From the NCBI GenBank assembly GCA_900753715.1, contig CAAEAE010000040.1:1-7470 (forward strand): a stretch of 7,470 nt of DNA. Reading direction: 5' to 3'. The DNA comes from an uncultured Roseburia sp. (GTDB lineage Bacteria; Bacillota_A; Clostridia; Lachnospirales; Lachnospiraceae). Under the pieces are notes generated by a model. That model was not told the origin of the DNA, did not search any database, and saw only the letters and a list, made by a program, of their open reading frames with translations. Of the stretch, positions 1-6,033 are shown piece by piece (position 1 is the stretch's first letter; the number at the start of each line of letters is the position of its first letter). Made by a program: the position numbers and the translations under genes.

Positions 1-144
1 CTGTTTGATGCCCTGGCTCTTAGCACCGGGATTGTCATTTCCATATCCTTCCAGAAGGTTTACGACACCCCACACGCCAAGACCTGCGCCGATTGCGACT
101 ACAAGAGTTTTTAAAGTTGTAATTGCACTGCTAAAAAATGCCAT
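1..144 (-). CDS. Maff2 family mobile element small membrane protein (N-terminal 48 residues; 3' end outside window)
   Basis: The visible protein begins MAFFSSAITTLKTLVVAIGA and continues with a Gly-rich hydrophobic stretch and then LLEGYGNDNPGAKSQGIKQ, the characteristic start of the Maff2 family. Residues about 11-31 form one hydrophobic, probably membrane-spanning segment. Maff2 proteins are short and are found in Tn1549/CTn-type conjugative elements between virD4 and a VirB6/TrbL-like gene; their exact role is not established, but the setting suggests the mating channel. I chose the ATG at 144 rather than the in-frame ATG at 150. A GGTGA (minus strand, 151-155) lies 6 nt before the former and touches the latter, and the family begins with MAFF. 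The gene runs off the left edge. It follows virD4 after a 121-bp gap that carries a terminator-like hairpin. Confidence 0.9.
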   Translation of the reverse strand, partial: MAFFSSAITTLKTLVVAIGAGLGVWGVVNLLEGYGNDNPGAKSQGIKQ

Positions 145-177
145 ATACATTCACCAAAACTGACTTCTTTCAGGTGT

Positions 178-243
178 TTACGGGAATGAAAAAACACCGA
201 CTAAAAAGCCGGCGCACCTAATGTCAGTTATTCCTTTCCTCAT
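178..243 (-). CDS. Possible 21-aa leader peptide in the virD4-maff2 gap
   Basis: A short frame opens with ATG at 243 just after virD4 and ends with TAA at 178-180. It reads MRKGITDIRC followed by AGFLVGVFSFP. It covers the whole hairpin at 195-214, so a translating ribosome would block that hairpin from folding. Against it: the sequence before the ATG (ACGAAAAATA) has no clear Shine-Dalgarno motif, and a 21-codon frame can occur by chance. I list it because of its exact overlap with the hairpin, not because coding is shown. The alternative is plain non-coding leader RNA. Confidence 0.22.
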   Translation of the reverse strand: MRKGITDIRCAGFLVGVFSFP

Positions 244-261
244 TATTTTTCGTTCATTCCC
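182..261. repeat. 9-bp perfect inverted repeat enclosing the virD4-maff2 hairpin
   Basis: GGGAATGAA at 182-190 and TTCATTCCC at 253-261 are exact reverse complements, 62 nt apart. The arm at 182-190 overlaps the A run (U run in the minus-strand RNA) of the terminator hairpin by two bases. The arm at 253-261 lies within the last codons of the C-terminal coding end of virD4's neighbour region, just below its stop. In the RNA the pair could close a long stem around the terminator. Whether this stabilises or competes with termination cannot be told from the sequence; a protein binding site is another possibility. Confidence 0.5.
189..214 (-). terminator. Intrinsic terminator or attenuator hairpin between virD4 and maff2
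   Basis: Read on the minus strand, the RNA has CGCCGGC (214-208), a six-base UUUUUA loop (207-202), GUCGGUG (201-195) and then six U (194-189). All seven pairs form if two G-U wobbles are allowed. On the plus strand those positions become A-C mismatches, so the hairpin is specific to the minus-strand transcript. A stem followed directly by a U run is the classical rho-independent form, though the 7-bp stem is modest, so termination may be only partial. It lies 52 nt after the virD4 stop and 45 nt before the maff2 start, and would limit transcription into the downstream channel genes. Confidence 0.6.
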
Positions 262-265
262 AAGG

Positions 266-2152
266 TTACTCCGACAGCTCCACCTGAATTACCTCCACCT
301 CTTCTTCGGGTTTCGGTGTGTACTGCGGATTTAACTCTTTTTCTACTTTGTATCGGTTTTTCTCATTTTCATCTGCAAGAAACCGATAATTTTTGTGTTT
401 CGTGATATCATATTTGTCTGAGAAAAATGGTCTGGCACCACGAATCTGCAGGATACATTTTCCTCCATCCATGACTGCAATCTCATCTTCTGTCATCAGC
501 TGTTTGCCTGTTTTCTGGTAATTCAATCCAAAGGACTTCTGATTGCTCCTCGTTTCCGAAGTGTTATACAGATCAATGGTTTCCTTACCCAGAAGTTCAC
601 TCATTTCCTTTAAGGTAGTTTTCTCTTTTCCACCAAGAAATAGTGTAGTATCACAGTTACCCAGAATGGTATCTGCACTATCCTTGTACATTGCCTTTAG
701 CTGACTCTGTGACTGCAAAATAATAGAAGCAGAGATTTCCCTGCTTCGGATAGTTGCAATCAGCTTGTCAAACTGAGGAATTTGCCCGATGTTGGCAAAC
801 TCATCAGCGATGACACGCACATGCACCGGAAGTCTTCCACCATATACATCGTCTGCCTTATCACAAAGCAGATTGAAAAGCTGTGACTGCAGCATCGCAA
901 TCACAAAGTTGAAGGTTGTATCTGTATCGGACATAATCAGAAACAAGGCTGTTTTCCTATCCCCGATCTTATCCAATTCCATTTCATCATAAGACATGAT
1001 CTCTCGAAGCTCTGCGATGTCAAATGGGGCAAGTCTGGCCCCACACGATATCAAAATACTTTTCGCTGTCTTTCCAGCCGCCATTTTGTATTTTTTATAC
1101 TGTCTGACCGCAAAGTGCTGCGGATCTCTTTCTTCCAGTTCCTGGAACATCATATCCACTGGATTCTGGTAAGTTTCATCCTCTTCACGGGTTTCGCTTT
1201 CATTCAAAAGATCCAGAAGAGTATTCAAATTCTTTTCCTCTTCATCCCCTTCATACCAGATAAAAGCAATCAGTGCGGTGTACAGCAATCTCTCTGCTTT
1301 CACCCAAAAATCTTCGGAAGCTTTTTCCCCTTCGCCTTTGGTATTAACAATGATTGTTGTAACCAGCTTCAGGATATCTTTTTCAGACCGTATATAAGCA
1401 AATGGATTGTAATGAAGGGACTTGGAAAAATTGATGGTATTCAGAACCTTAATCACATATGGCTCATGTACCACTTTTCCAGATTTATCTTTCATGATAT
1501 TTCCATTCTTATCTTTCTTAGGTGGTCCCTTTGCTAACATCTTCCCGCACTCTTCAATCAAAGTACCTTTCGGATCTGTAATGACCATGGAACAGTTCAT
1601 CTGCATGACCGATGGTTTTACGAAAAAACGTGTCTTACCGGAACCACTGCCGCCGATGACCACTATATTTTTATTTCTTGCATACTTCGGCTGCTTCGGT
1701 CTGCTCTCCATGGTCAGTGCTTCTGTTGCTGTCAATGGAATGTTCATCCATGGATCTTCCGACATATAAGGCTTGATATCCTCTGCGGTTCCCCATCTGG
1801 CTGAACCATACTCGATGCCTTTCCGTAATTTCTTTGCGTCTGCCTGTTTCTGCCAGACCAACACTTTCAGAACGACTGCAACAACAATACCTGCTAGCAG
1901 ATCTTTCCAGTTATTGCTTAACACAAAACCAGCAAAAATCCGGTCTGCGTGTTCCATTGCATATAAAAGTTTGTTCCCCATATCTTCTCCCGGACTGTTC
2001 CGGTAAAGAAAAAATGCCCGGTCTGCATAGAAAGCAGCCAGAGCATAAGGGATATTTGTAAGAACCAGTTTCTTTTTATCCAGGGCGGACAGCTTACCCC
2101 CGATTTTATTCTTCCACTTCTGCATCAGAGTTTTGCCGCTTTTCTTTTTCAT
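266..2152 (-). CDS. virD4: VirD4/TraG-type conjugative coupling protein (type IV coupling ATPase, CD1115-like)
   Basis: This 628-aa protein should be the membrane-anchored ATPase that links the relaxase-DNA complex to the type IV mating channel. Two hydrophobic N-terminal segments (about 30-50 and 85-100) fit the membrane anchor. The NTPase domain starts with a Walker A motif GGSGSGKTR (167-175), followed by TDPKG (192-196), a signature of VirD4/TraG proteins. Walker B is IADEF (448-452) within a region continuing ANIGQIPQFDKLIATIRSR, and SQSQL (481-485) follows. The C-terminal tail (616-628) is strongly acidic, a plausible docking surface. The start ATG overlaps the pcfB stop by 4 bp (ATGA), with AGGAG 8 nt upstream (2161-2165) inside pcfB, so the two are translationally coupled. 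Length and motifs are complete and I see no damage. The family call is secure; the substrate is inferred. Confidence 0.96.
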   Translation of the reverse strand: MKKKSGKTLMQKWKNKIGGKLSALDKKKLVLTNIPYALAAFYADRAFFLYRNSPGEDMGNKLLYAMEHADRIFAGFVLSNNWKDLLAGIVVAVVLKVLVWQKQADAKKLRKGIEYGSARWGTAEDIKPYMSEDPWMNIPLTATEALTMESRPKQPKYARNKNIVVIGGSGSGKTRFFVKPSVMQMNCSMVITDPKGTLIEECGKMLAKGPPKKDKNGNIMKDKSGKVVHEPYVIKVLNTINFSKSLHYNPFAYIRSEKDILKLVTTIIVNTKGEGEKASEDFWVKAERLLYTALIAFIWYEGDEEEKNLNTLLDLLNESETREEDETYQNPVDMMFQELEERDPQHFAVRQYKKYKMAAGKTAKSILISCGARLAPFDIAELREIMSYDEMELDKIGDRKTALFLIMSDTDTTFNFVIAMLQSQLFNLLCDKADDVYGGRLPVHVRVIADEFANIGQIPQFDKLIATIRSREISASIILQSQSQLKAMYKDSADTILGNCDTTLFLGGKEKTTLKEMSELLGKETIDLYNTSETRSNQKSFGLNYQKTGKQLMTEDEIAVMDGGKCILQIRGARPFFSDKYDITKHKNYRFLADENEKNRYKVEKELNPQYTPKPEEEVEVIQVELSE

Positions 2153-2640
2153 CGACTCTGCTCCTGATGCCGATTCTTTACTTTGTCCTTCGTCTTCTTT
2201 GGCATCATTGCCCGGTAAGCTGTAAGACGCTTATGAATAGAAGGCTTATTCGCTTTTTGAATCTGTTTCTGGGAAAACTCACGGAAAGCAGCATTTAGGG
2301 CATCCTGATCACGTCCCTTGAAGAATACCAGATAAACTGGAGGATCTTTGCTCTTGTCTTTTTTCAGAGCATAATTGATCCCGTATTTTCTGGCATACCG
2401 TTCAAAGGACTTGATATTTTTGTCCGTGATCTCGATATTGACCATCCCGGCATTCTGTTTTGCCAGCTCTTTTACCGTGACCTTTCCCTGTTTCGGCTGA
2501 TTTTTCTGTGCTTTCTTCTCTACTGATTTCTGCTTTTGATGACGCAGATACGCAGCAAGAACCTTTTTCAACAGGTCTGCCGTAATCTTAGTAGCCCGAA
2601 TACAGAACGTGACCGTTTTCTGAGTTACCTCTTCCTGCAT
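2149..2640 (-). CDS. pcfB: PcfB family (DUF3801) conjugation accessory protein
   Basis: This 163-aa, very basic protein matches the PcfB/DUF3801 pattern. The N-terminal part begins MQEEVTQKTVTFCIRATKIT, followed by a Lys-rich linker (about 34-56). A core domain (about 65-125) includes GMVNIEITDKNIKSFERYAR and YLVFFKGRDQDALNAAF. The tail is Lys/Arg-rich (130-163). In plasmid pCF10, PcfB works with the VirD4-like coupling protein as part of the substrate receptor and helps recruit the relaxosome; placement directly before virD4 supports the same role here. A strong AAAGGAGG (2649-2656) lies 8 nt before the ATG. The gene begins 82 nt after the dnaC-like gene, one of the few real gaps in this tight run. 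Confidence 0.92.
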   Translation of the reverse strand: MQEEVTQKTVTFCIRATKITADLLKKVLAAYLRHQKQKSVEKKAQKNQPKQGKVTVKELAKQNAGMVNIEITDKNIKSFERYARKYGINYALKKDKSKDPPVYLVFFKGRDQDALNAAFREFSQKQIQKANKPSIHKRLTAYRAMMPKKTKDKVKNRHQEQSR

Positions 2641-2663
2641 GACTTTTCCCTCCTTTCAGCGAT

Positions 2664-2690
2664 TCAACTGCTGTCCAGATCTGTAATCAT
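2664..2690 (-). CDS. Possible 8-codon leader ORF upstream of pcfB
   Basis: In the gap between the dnaC-like gene and pcfB, an excellent ribosome binding site (AAGGGGGTGA, 2696-2705) stands 5 nt before an ATG at 2690. The frame reads MITDLDSS and stops with TGA at 2664-2666, 23 nt before the pcfB ATG, which has its own strong site. A binding site this good in front of an 8-codon frame is unlikely to be accidental. It may be a translated leader that keeps the pcfB region open, or the remnant of a small gene that has been lost. Function is unknown. Confidence 0.35.
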   Translation of the reverse strand: MITDLDSS

Positions 2691-2722
2691 GGCAATCACC
2701 CCCTTCAATGAAAAAGGACAGA

Positions 2723-3520
2723 TTAACCGGTAATCAGGTGCTGCACCTGTACGAGTTTTTCTGTCCCTTCTTCTTTTCTCTTGTCTTCCCCACCACAATA
2801 GATGGGAACACACATTTCAAGTATTCTGCTGTAAATGCGCTGATGGGCAGTATCTAAATCTGCAGATTTCATTTCATTCAGTCCCAGATTCGTTGTTACG
2901 ATCAGCGGAAGCATTTTACAATAACGGCTGTCTATCACATTATAGACCTGCTCCAAAGCGAACTCGGAATTTCGTTCTATGCCTAAATCATCAATAATCA
3001 GCAGCGGATAATCCACAAGATTTTGTATAATCTGGTTCTTATTTGCCTGATAGCTGGTCATTTCATTTAAGATCCTAGAAAAATTTGTCATCATGACACG
3101 TTCTCCCTGTTCCAAAAGTGCATTTGCAATACAGCCTGCAAAGAAACTTTTCCCGGTTCCAACTGGTCCCATCAGAAGCAGTCCTACATTTTTTCTCTTC
3201 ATATCTGTCCAGTTTTCTACATACTGCCTGGCGATTAGTATCTTCTGGTTGCTTCCATTGTCTTTTTCAAATTTCCATTCCCAGAATCTTCTTTCCTGAA
3301 GTCCGACGGATTTTCTCTGATAAAGCTGCCGCTGTGCTTCTTCCCGCTGCATCTTCTCATCAAGTTCCTTCCTGGCTTTTACCTCGCATTCACACAAACA
3401 GGACACTACATGCTCAAATCCCATCAGACTAACTTTCATCTGTTTTCTTTTTCCACAGATACCACAATGAAGACATCCCTCTTCATCCAGATAATCTGCT
3501 GTTACTTTATTTTCCATCAC
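2723..3520 (-). CDS. DnaC/IstB-like AAA+ ATPase (probable helicase loader)
   Basis: A 265-aa AAA+ protein of the DnaC/DnaI-like class, expected to load the host replicative helicase at an origin opened by the RepA proteins. The N-terminus has a cysteine cluster (C16, C19, C22 and C41, C43, C45), probably a zinc-binding module, followed by a charged helical linker (46-78). Walker A is GPVGTGKS (118-125), Walker B is LLIIDDLG (173-180), a sensor-like TTN is at 209-211, and Arg residues at 228 and 232 could supply the arginine finger. The start is GTG (3520) or the next codon ATG (3517), because GTGATG contains both plus the TGA stop of the repA gene before it. AAGGAG (3528-3533) is 7 nt from the GTG and 10 nt from the ATG, slightly favouring GTG. 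A transposase helper (IstB) is less likely because no IstA neighbour is present. Confidence 0.9.
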   Translation of the reverse strand: MMENKVTADYLDEEGCLHCGICGKRKQMKVSLMGFEHVVSCLCECEVKARKELDEKMQREEAQRQLYQRKSVGLQERRFWEWKFEKDNGSNQKILIARQYVENWTDMKRKNVGLLLMGPVGTGKSFFAGCIANALLEQGERVMMTNFSRILNEMTSYQANKNQIIQNLVDYPLLIIDDLGIERNSEFALEQVYNVIDSRYCKMLPLIVTTNLGLNEMKSADLDTAHQRIYSRILEMCVPIYCGGEDKRKEEGTEKLVQVQHLITG

Positions 3521-4335
3521 AGGCTTTCTCCTTCCTGAAATTCATATTTATCCATTTCTCCCCTGCCTCCATCCCGTTCTGCCCAAAGACAGATTGTTGC
3601 AAAATGATTATGATACTCTTTTCCACTGGATTTCATATAAACAGAAAGATGATCAATCCGCTTCTGGTAATCCCATGGAAACAGCGTCATCAACTCCTGC
3701 AGTTCAGCTTCCGACAGAACAACATTTTTAAATCTCCCATACAGACTGAATTTTTCTTCCAAAGCGGGAGTATTGCCCTTACTCTTATCAGTATGATTCT
3801 TTTCAGTCTTATTTATCTTAGTATTACTTCCATCCAGATTCTTGCAGTCCGGACTTCTATTTTTTTGCGTTCCGGACTTCCAGTTTCTTGCAATCCGGAT
3901 TTCCAATTCCTTGCAGTCCGGATTTCCAGTTTCTGGCGTTCCAGAAGCAAAGTATCTTACTGGCTTTCCTCTAATCCGTTTCACAAAATTTTTCACGTAT
4001 ATGACAGAAGGACGATTATTCCCCTGCCGATACCGTTCAATCAATCCAATCCCATGCACACTGTCAAGCTCATAAAGAAGCTTTGTCACTGTCGTATGCG
4101 ACATTCGCAATAGTTCCTGCAATTCTGCGATCGTGTAAATGATATAGACATAACCATCACTATCAATCCATCCATTTTTCTTGGATAGGCTGATTCGATC
4201 AAGCAGAATTCCGTAAAGGAGCTTTGCGTCTGTGGACAGGTTTGCAAACTCTTTTTCTGTGAACAGAGCTTTTGGTATCCGAAAAAAAGAAAACTGGTCA
4301 GATTCTTCTGCTCTGAAATATTCAAAATCTGCCAT
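3517..4335 (-). CDS. repA: RepA_N-type replication initiator (replisome organizer) with repeat-bearing linker
   Basis: This 272-aa protein has the two-part layout of RepA_N initiators. Residues about 15-120 form the winged-helix DNA-binding domain, with FRIPKALFTEKEFANLS, AKLLYGILLDRISLSKKNGW and the recognition region IAELQELLRMSHTTVTKLL, ending IYVKNF. Residues about 130-190 are a polar linker. Residues about 197-256 are a C-terminal domain (ELQELMTLFPWDYQKRIDHL and NHFATICLWAERD) like those of initiators on related conjugative elements. The linker DNA contains 23-bp tandem repeats, a candidate origin. The gene starts at ATG 4335. AGGA (4343-4346) lies 7 nt upstream and overlaps the TAG stop of the upstream initiator gene, implying coupling. 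Its stop overlaps the start of the dnaC-like gene. Its probable role is initiating replication of the circular element; the family call is strong and the replication activity is inferred. Confidence 0.9.
   Translation of the reverse strand: MADFEYFRAEESDQFSFFRIPKALFTEKEFANLSTDAKLLYGILLDRISLSKKNGWIDSDGYVYIIYTIAELQELLRMSHTTVTKLLYELDSVHGIGLIERYRQGNNRPSVIYVKNFVKRIRGKPVRYFASGTPETGNPDCKELEIRIARNWKSGTQKNRSPDCKNLDGSNTKINKTEKNHTDKSKGNTPALEEKFSLYGRFKNVVLSEAELQELMTLFPWDYQKRIDHLSVYMKSSGKEYHNHFATICLWAERDGGRGEMDKYEFQEGESL
3844..3945. repeat. 23-bp direct repeats inside repA; candidate iterons/oriV
   Basis: Four consecutive 23-bp units occupy 3844-3866, 3867-3889, 3890-3912 and 3913-3935. A partial fifth copy begins at 3936 (GCGTTCCAGA), and a partial copy of the unit's tail precedes the first (CCAGATTCTT, 3834-3843). 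On the plus strand each full unit begins GCRNTCCGGAYTTC, where TCCGGA is palindromic, and continues as a pyrimidine-rich tail. I saw no other TCCGGA in the window. Units differ from each other at a few positions each. The period is not a multiple of three, so the protein reads successive units in different frames (residues about 134-168). This points to constraint on DNA rather than on a repeated peptide. RepA_N plasmids are known to carry origin repeats in this inter-domain part of the initiator gene; that this array is an origin is my inference. Confidence 0.85.
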
Positions 4336-4344
4336 AATATTTTC

Positions 4345-5223
4345 CTACTCTTTTACATCGAAATCACAATTTGCCGCACTGCCCGTACCATGGCACATCT
4401 CATCAAACACAAAATTGAATGACTGAATCATTTCGTCCAAATAATAATTTCTAGCCTTCTTGTTGCAAGCATACATATCACCAATAAAGCCTTCATCATT
4501 CCCCATCGCATGAACAAGGGTTTCCAGGACCTTCATAAACTTCTTTCTTGAACAGCTATCATACTGTCTGTTCACATATTTCTGGATATCTAACACACGA
4601 GCAGGATTATTTTCATTTTCCTCCAAAATTCCAAATGCAAGATCCATGCCAAACTCATATCCATCAGCTTGGATTTGATCAATATCCATCTCTCCAAGTT
4701 CATCCTGGTATCCTCTCTCTTCCATTGCAGTTAAGGACGTTTCGTATTCATCAATATATCCCATATCCGCAATAGTTTCCAAAATATCTCTGGATGCTTT
4801 CACCATCTTGTCCATGATAATTTCTCTTTCAAGCACCGTCATATTTGCCATAATAGTATCTAATGTCATCATTGATTCTTCCTCCATCTCATTTTCATAA
4901 ATATCATTGATATAAAAGTGGTTCGCCTTTCCATCGTTTTGAACAATACGCACCAGCTTTCCAATCTTAACAAGTTCCTGTACTGCCTGATCTACGCCAT
5001 ATCGAGTCGTATTCAGATCTTTCTTCATTTCGCTTTTTGGATAGATAACAAACAGATCTCCATTATGATCTACCCAGCCATTCTGCACCGCAAATTTCAA
5101 ACGATCCAGAAATAAGCTGTATAAAATTTTTGCTGTATTTGATAGATTTTTGAATTCTTCCACCTGGAACAGCATCTTTGGCACCTGCAAACAATCTACC
5201 GGCATATACTCCATCTTACTCAT
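4345..5223 (-). CDS. Second, divergent RepA_N-like initiator domain protein
   Basis: A 292-aa protein whose first 110 residues resemble the RepA_N domain: VPKMLFQVEEFKNLSNTAKI, LYSLFLDRLKFAVQNGW, then YPKSEMKKDLNTTRYGVDQA as a possible recognition region, and HFYINDIY. The similarity to the neighbouring repA is clear by eye in this domain only. From about 111 onward it differs. It is Glu/Asp/Met-rich and mostly helical in appearance (111-200), then has a segment of about 210-278 (DIQKYVNRQYDSCSRKKFMK) that I cannot assign. The start ATG at 5223 has AGGAGG (5233-5238) 9 nt upstream and overlaps the preceding gene by 8 bp. It may be a co-initiator, a regulator of copy number, or a duplicate with a new partner domain. 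The N-terminal call is good; the role is open. Confidence 0.8.
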   Translation of the reverse strand: MSKMEYMPVDCLQVPKMLFQVEEFKNLSNTAKILYSLFLDRLKFAVQNGWVDHNGDLFVIYPKSEMKKDLNTTRYGVDQAVQELVKIGKLVRIVQNDGKANHFYINDIYENEMEEESMMTLDTIMANMTVLEREIIMDKMVKASRDILETIADMGYIDEYETSLTAMEERGYQDELGEMDIDQIQADGYEFGMDLAFGILEENENNPARVLDIQKYVNRQYDSCSRKKFMKVLETLVHAMGNDEGFIGDMYACNKKARNYYLDEMIQSFNFVFDEMCHGTGSAANCDFDVKE

Positions 5224-5608
5224 TGATTATTTCCTCCTTCTGTTTGTACAGCACTTCGGCTGAAGTAATATTGATTTCCAGCATACCTACAAATACCTGA
5301 TAGTACAGCAGGCATATCTGTTCATCCTCCCTTGCCAGATACAATCCTTCCAGTTCATCGGACGGATGTTTCATTCCATATAATGCCTGACAGATATCAT
5401 GGATTTTCTCACATTCCACACTTCTCAGATGCATCTCCAAAGTGTTGTTAAATCTCTGCCAGTCCTCCAATTTCTGATTTACTGACATCATGCACTGGAA
5501 CAGTTCCGCTGCTTCACATGCTGCTGACAGCACTACATTTTTGTTATTGATACTTCCATCGGCATTTTTCATATGCCCTACCATATACGCCTGATCTACT
5601 GAAACCAT
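5216..5608 (-). CDS. Conserved-looking hypothetical protein, 130 aa
   Basis: I do not recognise this protein. It is 130 residues, acidic and apparently all-helical, with no signal peptide or membrane segment. Visible segments include VLSAACEAAELFQCMMSVNQ (27-46), LEDWQRFNNTLEMHLRSVEC (47-66), which could form amphipathic helices, and LYYQVFVGMLEIN near the end. It has five cysteines (31, 39, 66, 73, 99) without a CxxC arrangement. The ATG at 5608 has AGGAGG 8 nt upstream, lying just after the ssb TAG stop. The gene overlaps the following initiator-like gene by 8 bp, so it is well embedded in the replication operon. A role supporting SSB or initiator function is only a guess from position. Confidence 0.85.
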   Translation of the reverse strand: MVSVDQAYMVGHMKNADGSINNKNVVLSAACEAAELFQCMMSVNQKLEDWQRFNNTLEMHLRSVECEKIHDICQALYGMKHPSDELEGLYLAREDEQICLLYYQVFVGMLEINITSAEVLYKQKEEIINE

Positions 5609-5621
5609 CTTTTATCCTCCT

Positions 5622-6020
5622 CTATCTAAACGGCATTTCCTCTTCCATGCCCTCCGGTATCTCTAAAAACCCTTCCGCATCTTCTGGAAATGGTGGTCTG
5701 TCAACCATTTTTGCACCTGCGAATTCAATCCGGTTTGCATACACTTCAGTGGTATAGATCTTTTTCCCGGTATCCTTATCTTCATAATTACCTGTGACAA
5801 TCTCGCCTTCCACCATGACCTTCGTTCCCTGCATCAGATAATCTCTGGCAAATTCTGCTTTCTTTGCAAAAGCCTTTACCGGAATAAAACTGACTTCATC
5901 GGAATAATTTCTTCTGACTGCCAGAACAAACTTGGCAATCTTATGAAGTCCTTTTTCATTCTCCACTTCGTTGTATCCGGGATTTCTTACCAATCGCCCG
6001 GAAATAACTGTTGTATTCAT
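5622..6020 (-). CDS. ssb: Single-stranded DNA-binding protein (SSB) of the element
   Basis: A 132-aa SSB. Residues 1-105 are a typical OB-fold domain: MNTTVISGRLVRNPGYNEVE, then IAKFVLAVRRNY, FIPVKAFAKKAEFARDYL, GTKVMVEGEIVTGNYED and IYTTEVYANRIEFAG. A short Pro/Glu-rich tail ends EEEMPFR. Bacterial SSBs usually end in an acidic tip DDDIPF that binds partner proteins; here the tip is similar but one Arg follows the Phe. The protein would coat single-stranded DNA during element replication or after conjugal transfer. The start ATG at 6020 has AGGAGG (6030-6035) 9 nt upstream, overlapping the TAG stop of the cysteine-rich gene, so translation is likely coupled. At 132 aa it is a little shorter than typical chromosomal SSBs because the linker is short. 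Confidence 0.95.
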   Translation of the reverse strand: MNTTVISGRLVRNPGYNEVENEKGLHKIAKFVLAVRRNYSDEVSFIPVKAFAKKAEFARDYLMQGTKVMVEGEIVTGNYEDKDTGKKIYTTEVYANRIEFAGAKMVDRPPFPEDAEGFLEIPEGMEEEMPFR

Positions 6021-6033
6021 TGGCTTAACCCTC

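Noticed and set aside
1115..1537. Plus-strand open frame opposite virD4, rich in Phe and Ile
   Set aside because: It is the complement of acidic and Lys-rich coding sequence in virD4, which yields hydrophobic-looking shadows; no binding site or neighbours support it.
3844..3945. CRISPR array
   Set aside because: The 23-bp units follow each other without unique spacers and lie inside a coding gene, so this is a tandem repeat.
3604..4113. Long plus-strand open frame opposite repA
   Set aside because: It lies wholly antisense to a clear initiator gene, its translation has no recognisable domain, and the stop-free repeat region partly explains its length.
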